The position numbers and the translations under genes were made by a program. DNA of 64,000 bases from Tunturiibacter gelidiferens (GTDB lineage: Bacteria > Acidobacteriota > Terriglobia > Terriglobales > Acidobacteriaceae), in assembly GCF_014201335.1 (NCBI RefSeq), contig NZ_JACHEB010000005.1, positions 1 through 64,000 on the forward strand. Reading direction: 5' to 3'. Positions 1 to 9,240 of the stretch are shown one piece after another; position 1 is the first letter of the stretch; every line of letters begins with the position of its first letter. Under the pieces are notes generated by a model, which saw only the letters and a program-made list of their open reading frames with translations, had not been told where the DNA came from and did not search any database.

Positions 1-2150
1 CTGTGCGGTGGCGGCCTGACCGGCGTAGTCTGCGGTGTCGGTGGGGGTGAAGGTGGCGATGACCGGGACGGCGGGGCCGACCTGGAGGACGCCGGAGGGG
101 CTATAGGTGAAGGTTCCGGGGATGGAGGCGGTGGCCTGCAGGGCCGTCGATCCCAAGGCAGTGCCGTAGACGGCGGTCTGGTTCTTCCAGGTGATGGTGT
201 AGGCGGAGGCGGTGGCCTGGGTGATGGTGAGGGTACCTGCGGTGTAGGTGAAGGTGTAGTTCTTGGCGGTGAGGGTCCCGGCGGCGGCGGTGATCGGGTA
301 GGTGCCTACGGGGCTGGTGGCGGTGTCGGTGGAGGTCAGGGCGGCGGAACCGGAGACGACGGCGGTGGTGTCTCCGTTGACGAAGCCTGCGATGGCGGCG
401 GAGAAGGCGGGGTCAGCGGCGCCGAAGGCGCGGGTGGCGTTGTTGGCGGTGACGGTCAACACGGCCGGGGTGATGGTGATCTGTGCGGTGGCAGAGGAGC
501 CGGCGTAGTCGAGGGTGTCGGTGGGGGTGAAGGTGGCGATGACCGGGACGGCCGGGCCTACGTTCAAGACGCCCGCCGGGCTATAGGTGAAGGTTCCGGG
601 GATGGAGGCGGTGGCGGTGAGGCTGGTGCTGCCGAGTGCGGTGCCGTAGACGGCGGTCTGGTTCTTCCAGGTGATGGTGTAGGCGGAGGCGGTGGCCTGG
701 GTGATGGTGAGGGTTCCTGCGGTGTAGGTGAAGGTGTAGTTCTTGGCGGTGAGGGTCCCGGCGGCGGCGGTGATGGGGTAGGAGGTCCCCGCCTTGGAAG
801 TGGGGGTGTCGGTGGAGGTGAGCGACGCCGCGCCGGTGGTGGCGGAGGCGGTGGTGTCTCCGTTGACGAAGCCGGTGATGGTGGCGGAGAAGGCGGGGTC
901 AGCGGCGCCGAAGGCGCGGGTGGCGTTGTTGGCGGTGACCGTCAACACGGCTGGGGTGATGGTGATCTGTGCGGTGGCAGAGGAGCCGGCGTAGTCGAGG
1001 GTGTCGGTGGGGGTGAAGGTGGCGATGACCGGGACGGCCGGGCCTACGTTCAAGACTCCCGCCGGGCTGTAGGTGAAGGTGCCGGGGATGGAGGCGGTGG
1101 CCTGCAGGGCCGTCGATCCCAAGGCACTGCCGTAGACCGCGGACTGATTGGGCCAGGTGATGGTGTAGGCCGAGGCGGTTGCCTGGGTGATGGTGAGGGT
1201 TCCGGGCTTGTAGGTGAAGGTGTAGTTCTTGGCGGCGAGGGTCCCGGCGGCGGCGGTGATGGGGTAGGTGGTCCCCGCCTTGGAAATTGGGGTGTCGGTG
1301 GAGGTGAGCGATGCCGCGCCGGTGGTGGCGGAGGCGGTGGTGTCTCCGTTGACGAAGCCGGTGATGGTGTCGGTGAAGGCCGGGTCAGCTGCGCCGTAGG
1401 CTCGGGTGGCGTTGTTGGCGGTGACGGTGAGGACCGCCGGGGTGATGGTGATCTGTGCGGTGACGGACGAGCCGGCGTAGTCGAGGGTGTCGGTGGGGGT
1501 GAAGGTGGCGATGACCGGGACGGCCGGGCCTACGTTCAAGACGCCCGAGGGGCTATAGGTGAAGGTGCCGGCGATGGTGGAGGTGGCCTGCAGGGCCGTC
1601 GATCCCAGGGCAGTGCCGTAGACCGCGCTCTGGTTGGGCCAGGTGATGGTGTAGGCCGAGGCAGTGGCCTGAGTGATGGTGAGGGTTCCGGGCTTGTAGA
1701 TGAAGGTGTAGTTCTTGGCGGCGAGCGTCCCGGCGGCGGCGGTGATCGGGTAGGTGGTCCCCGCCTTGGAAGTTGGGGTGTCGGTGGAGGTGAGTGATGC
1801 CGCGCCGGTGGTGGCGGAGGCGGTGGTGTCTCCGTTGACGAAGCCGGTGATGGTGTCGGTGAAGGCAGGGTCAGCTGCGCCGTAGGCGCGGGTGGCGTTG
1901 CTGGCGGTGACGGTGAGGACTGCCGGGGTGATGGTGATCTGTGCGGTGGCAGAGGAGCCGGCGTAGTCGAGGGTGTCGGTGGGGGTGAAGGTGGCGATGA
2001 CCGGGACGGCCGGGCCTACGTTCAAGACGCCCGAGGGGCTATAGGTGAAGGTGCCGGCGATGGTGGCGGTGGCCTGCAGGGCCGTCGATCCCAGGGCAGT
2101 GCCGTAGACCGCGCTCTGGTTGGGCCAGGTGATGGTTGGTGTTGCTTTGG
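1..2150 (-). repeat. Near-identical 480/486-bp tandem coding repeats
   Basis: The phrase ctgtgcggtg recurs at 1, 481, 967, 1453 and 1939, giving periods of 480, 486, 486 and 486 bp (160 or 162 aa). Whole units match closely at the DNA level, including silent positions, and the period is a multiple of three. Each unit encodes one Ig-like strand block (ITKATxxxYTITWPNQ) plus one MBG domain (YGAADPAFTDTITGFVNGDT). A more diverged unit follows toward 2400 and 2900. The array continues off the left edge. Confidence 0.93.
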
Positions 2151-5100
2151 TGATGGTGAGAGAGCCATTGACGTAGGTGAAGGAATAGTTGGTCGAGGCG
2201 AGCGTGCCGGCGGCGGCGGTGACGGTATAGAGATTCGGAGTCGAGGGGGCTGCTGGGGTAGTGGTCAGCGATGGAGAGCCGGTGGTCGCCGTTGATTGCG
2301 TGTCACCGTTGACGAAGCCGGTGATGGTGGCCGTGTAGGTGGGATCCGCCGTGCCGTAGGGGATGGTGTAGCTCGCGGCGGTGACCGTCAGCGTACGTTG
2401 ATTGACGATGATTTGAACAGACGCCGTTGCAGTCGTGTAGTCGGTAGTGTCAGTGGGGGTGAAGGTGACGGTGAGAGTGTGGGAGCCTGCAGAGAGAATG
2501 GTGCCTGCGGCTGGGCTGTAGGAGAAGGTGCCTGGAACTGAAGCGGTCGCGTTCAATTGGCCGGCCGGAGCTTGAACAAGCGCAGTACCGTAGTTGATGT
2601 TGGCTGGATTCGCCCAGGTGATGACGGGGGTCGCCTTGGTGATCGAGAGCGTTCCTATTGCGAAGGTCAAATTGTAGTCTGATGACACGAGCGTTCCGAG
2701 GCCAGCGGTGATCGTGTAGTTGTTGACCGTGGTGGGGGACGCCGGAGTGGTCGTCAAAGTGGGGTTGCCGGTATATGCGGTCGAGGCGGTATCGCCGTTG
2801 ACGTAGCCAGTTACGGTGTAGGTGTAAGGGGGAACGGCTGTTCCGTAGACAGCGGTTTCGTTGTTAGCCGTGAAAAGCAGAGTCTGCTTGGTGACAAGGA
2901 TGTTGACCGAACCTGTGGCCGATCCATATGTCGGATTGGTTGGGGTGAACTGGACCTTGAGTGTATTGGTCCCGGCGGGAAGAACTGTACCGGCAGGCGG
3001 GGTGTAGACATAACTGCCTGGGATGACGGTCGGGGTCGCAGCGGTGTTAAGCGCCATCGCCACGATGACAACGTTACGGTTGTTCGGAAGAGTGATGCTC
3101 TGGACAGTCTTCGTGCCATCGAGTGGAATTTGGTACCCGTAGAGATAGGTCGTTCCTGCGGTGGAACTGCCGCTGCCGGTGTTTCTGATCGTCGTGGTGG
3201 AAACGATGCTTTCGCCAGTGACGGGAGTGAAGGGAGTGGTCGGTGTCCAGCTATCAAGACTTATCGTTGCGAATGCGGTGGTTCCATCGGTGTAGGTAAT
3301 GGTGAAACGTTGCGAGGTCTGCCCGACTGTAGTCGCAGCGCCGATCATGGTTAGACCGGTGAAGACACCCTGAGGAAGTGCGATGGTTGTGCTTGTAACG
3401 GCGTCTGGAAGATTCGCAGGTCCGAGAGAGTAGGTCTGGCCATTCCAGGTGATGGAGGTGCCGACCTGATTGGAGGAATAAGCGTTTCCGACGTTATCGA
3501 AGCCTCCGGTTGAGAACACAGATCCATTCGACTGGAAGGCGTTGACGCGATAGTAGGAAGAGAGAGAGACGGAAGTGACGCTTGGAGTCGTCTCGGCGAC
3601 AGCGTTGAGTTGTGTGGAGCTGAGCGGGGTGCCGTATGTGATTGGGGCGGGCGTTGGCCAGACGATTACGGTCGAGCTTGCTGGATTGACGAGCAGTGGT
3701 ACGGATGCGGAGGCGGGGGTGTAGTTGGTTGTGTTAGTCGGGGTAAAGTTGGCGTTTAGAGTGTTCTCTCCTGTCGGCAGAACGGTGCCAGATACGGGGT
3801 TATAAACGAGATTGCCTGGGATGGGAGGAGAGACCATGTCCATGGCAAGGATCGAGACGTCCCCTGGTCCGTTGTATGCGGGAAGCGTGATGCTCGCAGC
3901 AATTTTTGTGCTATCGAGTGGAATCGAATAGCCATAGACGCAGGTCAAGTGGGCGTCCTGTCCGCCACCGGAGGTGTTGCGGTAGGGGACGCAAGTGATT
4001 TCCGACTCCCCGGGATAGTTCAGTGGGAACACCCAGTCACTCAGGCTCTGCGTAACGGTCGTGGTTGTTCCGTCGGTATAGGTGATGATGAATGGGTTGG
4101 CCGCGGTCGTGTTGTTGACCATCGCTCCAAGCAGATTAATGCTGGCATAGAATCCGGCCGGAAGGGGGATAGTCAGCGTTGTTCCTGAGCCATTCAGAGC
4201 CGCAACTGCGTCAAGGGCGTTGGCAGGTCCCAACTGATAGGTGATGTTGTTCCATGTGACGGTAGTTCCCAGCAAATTCGCCGAGTAGGAATTGCCGCTT
4301 TGGTCGAAGCCGCCGCTAAAGGTCCTGCCATCGGAGTTGATAGCGTTGAGGTTGTAGTACGAGGCCAACGGGACCGGAGTGTAAACGGCCACCGTCGCGT
4401 CGAGTTGGATGTTGCTCAACGGCGTGGGGAAGGTGATGGGCGCGGGCGACGGCCAGTTGATCTGCGGGTTTGCCTGGTTGACGACGAGGGTAACGCTGCT
4501 GGTCGCACCGTTGTAGTTTGCGCTGTTTGCGGGGCTCGGCGTGAAGGTGACGTTCAGCGTGTAAGTGCCGATTGGCAGCAGCGTATAAGGTGCGATGCTG
4601 TACGCAAATGTTCCCGCCACAGTCGTTGTTGCATTCTCTTGTGCGGGGGAGACCAGCGTGCCGTAGTTGATGGGGGCTGGAGTGGGCCAGGTGATTACAG
4701 GAGTTGCCTTCGTAACCGAATAGTTCACGGCCGTAGAGGTGCTGGCTACAAAATTCGCGTCGGTATTGGTGAGGTTGTAGCTTGCCGTGAGGCTATCGAT
4801 GCCGCCGGGTAAGGACGTCACGTTGAGTGTTGCGACACCACTCGAAAGCCTGCTGGTGCCCAGTACGGTGGCGCCGTTCAAGAAGGTAATGAGTTCGTTG
4901 TCGGTTTTGTAGTTCCCTAGAGAGAAGGGTGTGAGTGTCGCGGAGAGCACAACCTGCTGGCCCAAACTGCTGGTAGAGGGATTGGCTCCAAGCAGCGTCA
5001 GTGTTGATATAGGGGTTCCGGTGAGATTTATTGTGCCGGAGGTACTGGCCTTGAAGAAGGTCTCTCCTGGATAAAACGCGTCGACCCTGTGTGTGTTGGC

Positions 5101-6852
5101 TGCTCCTTCAGGGACGTTGGGTGTGTTGAGAATCGCCTTCGCGGTTTGGCTTATCTGGTCGAGCAGGATCGAGACTTTACCGTTGCCCGAAGTGGGGTTT
5201 GGCGTTGGCGTCGCAATGTCTGGAAATCCATCGCCGTTGAAATCTCCTGCCAGAGTGGCGGTTCCATTGACTCCAACCGAGAAGCTGGCGGGGGTTCCAA
5301 AAGTTCCGTCTCCGTTTCCAAGCAGAACACTTTGCGTCTGATTGCCGGTTCCGGCTGGATTTACGACCGTCAGGTCGGCGATCCCGTCTCCATTGAAGTC
5401 TGCGAGAGCGATTGCGGTCGGGCCAGTTCCGGCAGCGTAGGCTACGGCTGTTTTGAAGGTTTTGGTCGCGTCACCAAGAAGGATGCTGACCGTGTTATCG
5501 CCCGAGCTGCTGATGGCGAGATCGATTCTCCCATCGCCGTCGAAGTCTCCGGCGACGAGGCCCAAGGGAGAGGTTCCGGCAGCGAACGGGGAGCCCGTGG
5601 GCTGGCTGAAACCACCTGTGCCATTGCCTTCGAGAATGGTGACGGTGTTCGAGCCTTTGTTGGTTACAGCGATATCGAGATTAGCGCCGGTGGTGTTAAA
5701 GTGCGAGACGATCAGACTGGTGGGAGTTGTGCCAACGGCGATGGGAGAGCCGGAAGCCTGATTGAAAATTCCGTGGCCATTGTTGAGAAGAATGGTGACG
5801 TTGTTGCTGGTCTGGTTTGCGATGGCCAGGTCGGCGTTTCCATCATTGTCGAAATCGCCGACAGCGACCGCGACTGGTCCGGTTCCGGCGGCGTAGTTGA
5901 CTGCTGCCTGGAATCCTCCGCCTGTCTTGCCCAGGAAGATGCTTACATTGTTGCTGCCAGCGTTGGTTACCGCGATATCGAGAATGCCGTCGCTGTTGAA
6001 GTCGCCAACGGCTACACCGGTTGGGGTCGTTCCAGCGGTCAGCGCAGTTGCAGCGGCGAAGGTGCCGGTGCCAGTGCCTAGGAAGATGTTGACGACGTTT
6101 CCGGAGGCAACGGCGATGTCCAGAGTGCCGTTGTTGTTAAAGTCACCCAGAGCTGCGCCTCGCGGCGGAGTTGATGTGAAGGCTCCGGTAAACGTGGCAG
6201 CAGGGAATGTCTGCGTGCCTACTGGTGTCCCCAATGGCGCGGTGCCGAAGACGAAGTTGCCGTTCGAGGTGTCCTGGAAGGACACCGGGGCGGCAGGAGC
6301 GAGTTGCATCCCACCTTTGCTGGCCAGGACAGAAGCGGTCAGGACATAGTTGCTGACGGTGCCAGCGCTGGTGAGGGTTGTCGTAGTTGTGTAAGCGGTC
6401 CCTGTTACGGTGAGGGGTTGCGAAGAGGAGGTGCTGGTTTCAAAAAACGGATTGGTGCCGCTGAAGATGGCTTTGTAGCTGTGGTTTCCGATGGCGGGCA
6501 CAAAACGCATGACTGCGGTGCCCCCGGCGGTCAGTTGTGCCGTTCCAAGGACGGCTGAGTTTACGCAGAAGGCAGCCGAAGCATCGCAGAAAGTGACCAA
6601 ACCTGGGGAGATAGGTGTGCTTAAATCGGTCGTCGTAACAGTGGCTGTGAAGGTCACGACGGTTCCACTGGCAACGGAAGCTGAAGATAATGTCAGGCCC
6701 GTCGTTGTTGCGGCGCCCAGAGCAAGGCTGGCAGGCGTTGCTACAGTCGCCAAAAGCAGGGCGAGCACGGTCGAGAAAGCACGTGAGAAAGAACGCGAGC
6801 CGAACTTTTGATTGCCTAAGCAACGACTAGAGGTAGAGCAGTGTGACGACAT
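1..6852 (-). CDS. Giant secreted FG-GAP / Ig-like / MBG repeat protein (3' end beyond window)
   Basis: The frame is open for 2284 codons from ATG at 6852 to the left edge, so the C-terminus is missing. A GGAG box lies about 7 bp before the ATG. Residues 1-47 read as a signal peptide with a hydrophobic core ending near LALGA. Residues about 236-550 carry seven FG-GAP/VCBS-type repeats, each with a Ca-binding-like DFNxDG element (for example DFNSDG, DFDNDG, DFDGDG, DFNGDG). After them come Ig-like modules with recurrent YGT and VTFTPT phrases, and from about residue 1300 MBG-type domains (YGTADPxYTxTITGFVNGDT). The last 650 visible residues are tandem 162-aa units. The product is probably exported and displayed or released as an adhesin-like fibre; that role is inferred from architecture. 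The long plus-strand frames opposite it are shadows. Confidence 0.88.
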   Translation of the reverse strand, partial: MSSHCSTSSRCLGNQKFGSRSFSRAFSTVLALLLATVATPASLALGAATTTGLTLSSASVASGTVVTFTATVTTTDLSTPISPGLVTFCDASAAFCVNSAVLGTAQLTAGGTAVMRFVPAIGNHSYKAIFSGTNPFFETSTSSSQPLTVTGTAYTTTTTLTSAGTVSNYVLTASVLASKGGMQLAPAAPVSFQDTSNGNFVFGTAPLGTPVGTQTFPAATFTGAFTSTPPRGAALGDFNNNGTLDIAVASGNVVNIFLGTGTGTFAAATALTAGTTPTGVAVGDFNSDGILDIAVTNAGSNNVSIFLGKTGGGFQAAVNYAAGTGPVAVAVGDFDNDGNADLAIANQTSNNVTILLNNGHGIFNQASGSPIAVGTTPTSLIVSHFNTTGANLDIAVTNKGSNTVTILEGNGTGGFSQPTGSPFAAGTSPLGLVAGDFDGDGRIDLAISSSGDNTVSILLGDATKTFKTAVAYAAGTGPTAIALADFNGDGIADLTVVNPAGTGNQTQSVLLGNGDGTFGTPASFSVGVNGTATLAGDFNGDGFPDIATPTPNPTSGNGKVSILLDQISQTAKAILNTPNVPEGAANTHRVDAFYPGETFFKASTSGTINLTGTPISTLTLLGANPSTSSLGQQVVLSATLTPFSLGNYKTDNELITFLNGATVLGTSRLSSGVATLNVTSLPGGIDSLTASYNLTNTDANFVASTSTAVNYSVTKATPVITWPTPAPINYGTLVSPAQENATTTVAGTFAYSIAPYTLLPIGTYTLNVTFTPSPANSANYNGATSSVTLVVNQANPQINWPSPAPITFPTPLSNIQLDATVAVYTPVPLASYYNLNAINSDGRTFSGGFDQSGNSYSANLLGTTVTWNNITYQLGPANALDAVAALNGSGTTLTIPLPAGFYASINLLGAMVNNTTAANPFIITYTDGTTTTVTQSLSDWVFPLNYPGESEITCVPYRNTSGGGQDAHLTCVYGYSIPLDSTKIAASITLPAYNGPGDVSILAMDMVSPPIPGNLVYNPVSGTVLPTGENTLNANFTPTNTTNYTPASASVPLLVNPASSTVIVWPTPAPITYGTPLSSTQLNAVAETTPSVTSVSLSSYYRVNAFQSNGSVFSTGGFDNVGNAYSSNQVGTSITWNGQTYSLGPANLPDAVTSTTIALPQGVFTGLTMIGAATTVGQTSQRFTITYTDGTTAFATISLDSWTPTTPFTPVTGESIVSTTTIRNTGSGSSTAGTTYLYGYQIPLDGTKTVQSITLPNNRNVVIVAMALNTAATPTVIPGSYVYTPPAGTVLPAGTNTLKVQFTPTNPTYGSATGSVNILVTKQTLLFTANNETAVYGTAVPPYTYTVTGYVNGDTASTAYTGNPTLTTTPASPTTVNNYTITAGLGTLVSSDYNLTFAIGTLSITKATPVITWANPANINYGTALVQAPAGQLNATASVPGTFSYSPAAGTILSAGSHTLTVTFTPTDTTDYTTATASVQIIVNQRTLTVTAASYTIPYGTADPTYTATITGFVNGDTQSTATTGSPSLTTTPAAPSTPNLYTVTAAAGTLASTNYSFTYVNGSLTITKATPTITWPNQSAVYGTALGSTALQATATIAGTFTYSPSGVLNVGPAVPVIATFTPTDTLDYAGSSATAQITITPAVLTVTASNATRAYGAADPAFTDTITGFVNGDTTASATTGAASLTSTDTPTSKAGTTYPITAAAGTLAAKNYTFIYKPGTLTITQATASAYTITWPNQSAVYGTALGSTALQATSTIAGTFTYSPSGVLNVGPAVPVIATFTPTDTLDYAGSSVTAQITITPAVLTVTANNATRAYGAADPAFTDTITGFVNGDTTASATTGAASLTSTDTPISKAGTTYPITAAAGTLAAKNYTFTYKPGTLTITQATASAYTITWPNQSAVYGSALGSTALQATASIPGTFTYSPAGVLNVGPAVPVIATFTPTDTLDYAGSSATAQITITPAVLTVTANNATRAFGAADPAFSATITGFVNGDTTASATTGAASLTSTDTPTSKAGTSYPITAAAGTLTAKNYTFTYTAGTLTITQATASAYTITWKNQTAVYGTALGSTSLTATASIPGTFTYSPAGVLNVGPAVPVIATFTPTDTLDYAGSSATAQITITPAVLTVTANNATRAFGAADPAFSAAIAGFVNGDTTAVVSGSAALTSTDTATSPVGTYPITAAAGTLTAKNYTFTYTAGTLTITQATASAYTITWKNQTAVYGTALGSTALQATASIPGTFTYSPSGVLQVGPAVPVIATFTPTDTADYAGQAATAQ

Positions 6853-7444
6853 TCGTATCTCCGTGACGACCAATGACAGACAGGAAGACTTTTCAGACAG
6901 ACAGGTGCTCTTACGCAAAATTTCGGGTGGTTTGTAGCCACCTCCGATTTCGTGCGTTGTTGTCTACGAAGACTTTTTGAGCGAGAACTTTTTTGGTGTT
7001 GCTAGAGCCTGAAGAGAACCAAGAACTTTTTTGTGCCGTTCTTATCAGCCCAACGTGTTCGCCGATAGAGAATCGAATCGCATAAGAGAGTTATTGGGCC
7101 TCCTTTGCTCCTCACTAGAATCAACTAGCTGGGGATTAGCATCCATAGTCCAAAGGTGTCAGCAGAAATTCCGCAAAACGCGGGGGTTTTTTCCCAACTT
7201 GGGAAAACATTTTTTGCGGAGTCACACAGAAGTGTAGGTAGTGGTTACCGAAAGTCGGCTCGGAAGATGAGGGTGCGCTTCCTTTAAATGGAGAGGCTTA
7301 ATTAAGAGGCTGCGCAAAAAAATGACAATTCCACCAAAGCACGAGTTTCGAAAAAGGGAATATAACAGCAGACAGCCCGCATCGAAGACGAGTTGTTGGG
7401 TGCCTTCGTTTATCTCCGTTGCGGCCGAGAAAGAGAGGAATCGA
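6853..7444. other. Divergent intergenic region, giant gene / malic enzyme
   Basis: This 592-bp stretch separates two divergent genes and must hold both promoters. No convincing protein is encoded. A small hairpin GGTGG-N7-CCACC lies at 6926-6942, in the likely leader of the giant gene, and a large nested palindrome lies at 7170-7220. The frame of the malic enzyme is open upstream to an ATG at 7322, but that extension has no family resemblance. Confidence 0.7.
7170..7220. promoter_or_regulatory. Nested inverted repeat
   Basis: Outer arms TCCGCAAAA (7170-7178) and TTTTGCGGA (7212-7220) are perfect complements. They enclose an inner palindrome TTTTCCCAACTTGGGAAAA (7189-7207) with 9-bp arms around one central C. 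The element lies about 225 bp before the malic enzyme ATG. It could be an operator, a cruciform or a leader hairpin; the sequence does not decide. Confidence 0.6.
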
Positions 7445-9160
7445 ATGGACTCATCATCTACGCTAGGAAGCTCGGCTAAGGCCGAAGTTGTGGAGGCCAG
7501 GCTCTCGGGCTACGATCTTCTCCTTCATCCGGCACTGAATAAGGGGACCGCGTTTACGGAGGAGGAGCGAGATGCGTTTGCACTCCACGGATTGCTGCCA
7601 CCGCATGTGGGTACCCTGGAGGATCAGCTGGAACGCCGCATGAAAGCTTTTGACGGAGAGACGAACAGTTTTGATCGCTACAACTTCATGCGCAACTTGC
7701 AGGATTCGAATGAGACGTTGTTCTATGCGCTGATTACTGGGAACGTCGAGAAGTTTTTGCCGATCGTGTATACCCCTACGGTGGGTGAAGGGTGCCAGCG
7801 ATTCAGTGAGACCTGGCTTAAGCCGCGCGGCCTCTTTATTAGCTATCCCAACAAAAAACGTATCGACCAGATGCTGGCCGATCCACGCTATGACAAAGTG
7901 CGGTGCATCGTTGTGAGTGATGGTGAACGGATTCTCGGTCTCGGTGATCAGGGGGCCGGAGGCATGGGAATACCGATCGGGAAGATGGCTTTATATACGG
8001 CGCTCGCCGGGGTTCATCCGGAACACTGCCTGCCTATACTTCTCGATGTTGGAACGGACAACGAGGAGCGGCTGAAGGATCCTATCTATATTGGTTGGCG
8101 CAATAAGCGAGTGAGGGGACAGGAGTATGACGACTTCGTGGAAGCATTCGTGTCGGCGGTGAAGCGGCGCTGGCCACATATTCTTCTGCAATGGGAGGAC
8201 TTTGCCGGCTCGAATGCCAACCGCTTGCTCGAGCGGTATCGCGACCGGCTTTGCACCTTTAACGACGACATTCAGGGAACGGCGGCGGTGGCGACGGCCA
8301 CTGTGCTGGGAGCGGTACAGGCGACCGGCATTCCGATGAAAGAACAGAGAATCGGTTTCCTCGGTTTCGGTTCAGCTGGAATCGGCATTGCCAATCTGCT
8401 TCTTGCCGCGATGAAAGAAGGTGGGTTGAGCGAGGAAGACGCACATAAGCAGTTTTACCCGCTGGATAGGTACGGGTTGATCCTTGCAGGGCAGGCGGGC
8501 CTTCGGTCGGATCAGGTGCGCTATGCGCGGAAGAAGTCGGATCTGGAGGGGTGGACACTTTCCGGTTCGGAACAGGTTTCGCTTGCGGATGTGGTTCGTA
8601 ATGCGAAGCTGACGGTGCTAATCGGAGTTTCGAGTCAGGCGGGGGCATTTACTGAGGAGATTGTGCGTGAGATGGCAAAGCATACAGATCGTCCGGCTAT
8701 TTTCCCCTTGTCGAACCCTACATCCAAAAGTGAAGCTACCCCCGCAGACCTTACGAAGTGGACGAATGGGCGAGCTTTGATTGGCACGGGAAGCCCATTC
8801 CCTCCAACCGAGATCAACGGAAAGACCGTGGAGTTCTCCCAGACGAACAACTCCTATATCTTTCCAGGTCTTGCTCTTGGGATTCTGACGTCGAAGGCAA
8901 AGCACGTTTCGGATGCGATGATTATGGCCGCTGCGAAGGCTCTCGCGGCTCTCTCTCCGACGCTGAAGAACAGAGAAGCGTCGCTTTTGCCTCCGATCAC
9001 AGACTCTCGCAAGGTCAGCCTGCCGGTTGCGGAGGCTGTTGGGAAACAGGCGATTGCGGAAGGACTTGCAGGAGTGGCTGATGAGAAGTCATTCGAGAAG
9101 GAACTCCGCCAATATGTCTGGGAACCGGTTTATCGGCCGTACGTGCGGTTGAGCAATTAG
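7445..9160 (+). CDS. maeA: NAD-dependent malic enzyme
   Basis: Oxidative decarboxylation of L-malate to pyruvate with reduction of NAD(P), in the cytoplasm, feeding pyruvate from the TCA cycle. The 571-aa product has the normal length of the large bacterial/eukaryotic-type malic enzymes. Visible motifs are YTPTVGEGCQRFS near residue 108, the metal and substrate segment EDFAGSNANRLL followed by FNDDIQGTAAV near 271, and the Rossmann loop GFGSAGIG near 306. ATG 7445 is preferred over the in-frame ATG 7322 because a GAGAGG element precedes it and the 41 upstream codons look non-coding. Fumarase follows 80 bp downstream on the same strand, which supports a shared C4-acid role. NAD preference is inferred from the family. 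Confidence 0.95.
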   Translation: MDSSSTLGSSAKAEVVEARLSGYDLLLHPALNKGTAFTEEERDAFALHGLLPPHVGTLEDQLERRMKAFDGETNSFDRYNFMRNLQDSNETLFYALITGNVEKFLPIVYTPTVGEGCQRFSETWLKPRGLFISYPNKKRIDQMLADPRYDKVRCIVVSDGERILGLGDQGAGGMGIPIGKMALYTALAGVHPEHCLPILLDVGTDNEERLKDPIYIGWRNKRVRGQEYDDFVEAFVSAVKRRWPHILLQWEDFAGSNANRLLERYRDRLCTFNDDIQGTAAVATATVLGAVQATGIPMKEQRIGFLGFGSAGIGIANLLLAAMKEGGLSEEDAHKQFYPLDRYGLILAGQAGLRSDQVRYARKKSDLEGWTLSGSEQVSLADVVRNAKLTVLIGVSSQAGAFTEEIVREMAKHTDRPAIFPLSNPTSKSEATPADLTKWTNGRALIGTGSPFPPTEINGKTVEFSQTNNSYIFPGLALGILTSKAKHVSDAMIMAAAKALAALSPTLKNREASLLPPITDSRKVSLPVAEAVGKQAIAEGLAGVADEKSFEKELRQYVWEPVYRPYVRLSN

Positions 9161-9240
9161 CGCAGCGGTTCAGGCCGAGAGTGGATCCGCTGACCCGGAA
9201 GGATTGGCTGCTGGCGGCTAAAGCCCGAGTGAGGTGATAT

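Noticed and set aside
1-2150. Regular repeats that might suggest a CRISPR array
   Set aside because: The period is 480-486 bp, there are no short spacers, and the repeats are in-frame coding sequence.
5089-6081. 330-aa plus-strand frame
   Set aside because: It lies opposite the FG-GAP region of the giant minus-strand gene, has odd composition and no family features; it is a shadow.
7322-7444. Upstream ATG as start of the malic enzyme
   Set aside because: The 41 extra residues show no family similarity, and the ATG at 7445 has the better ribosome-binding site.
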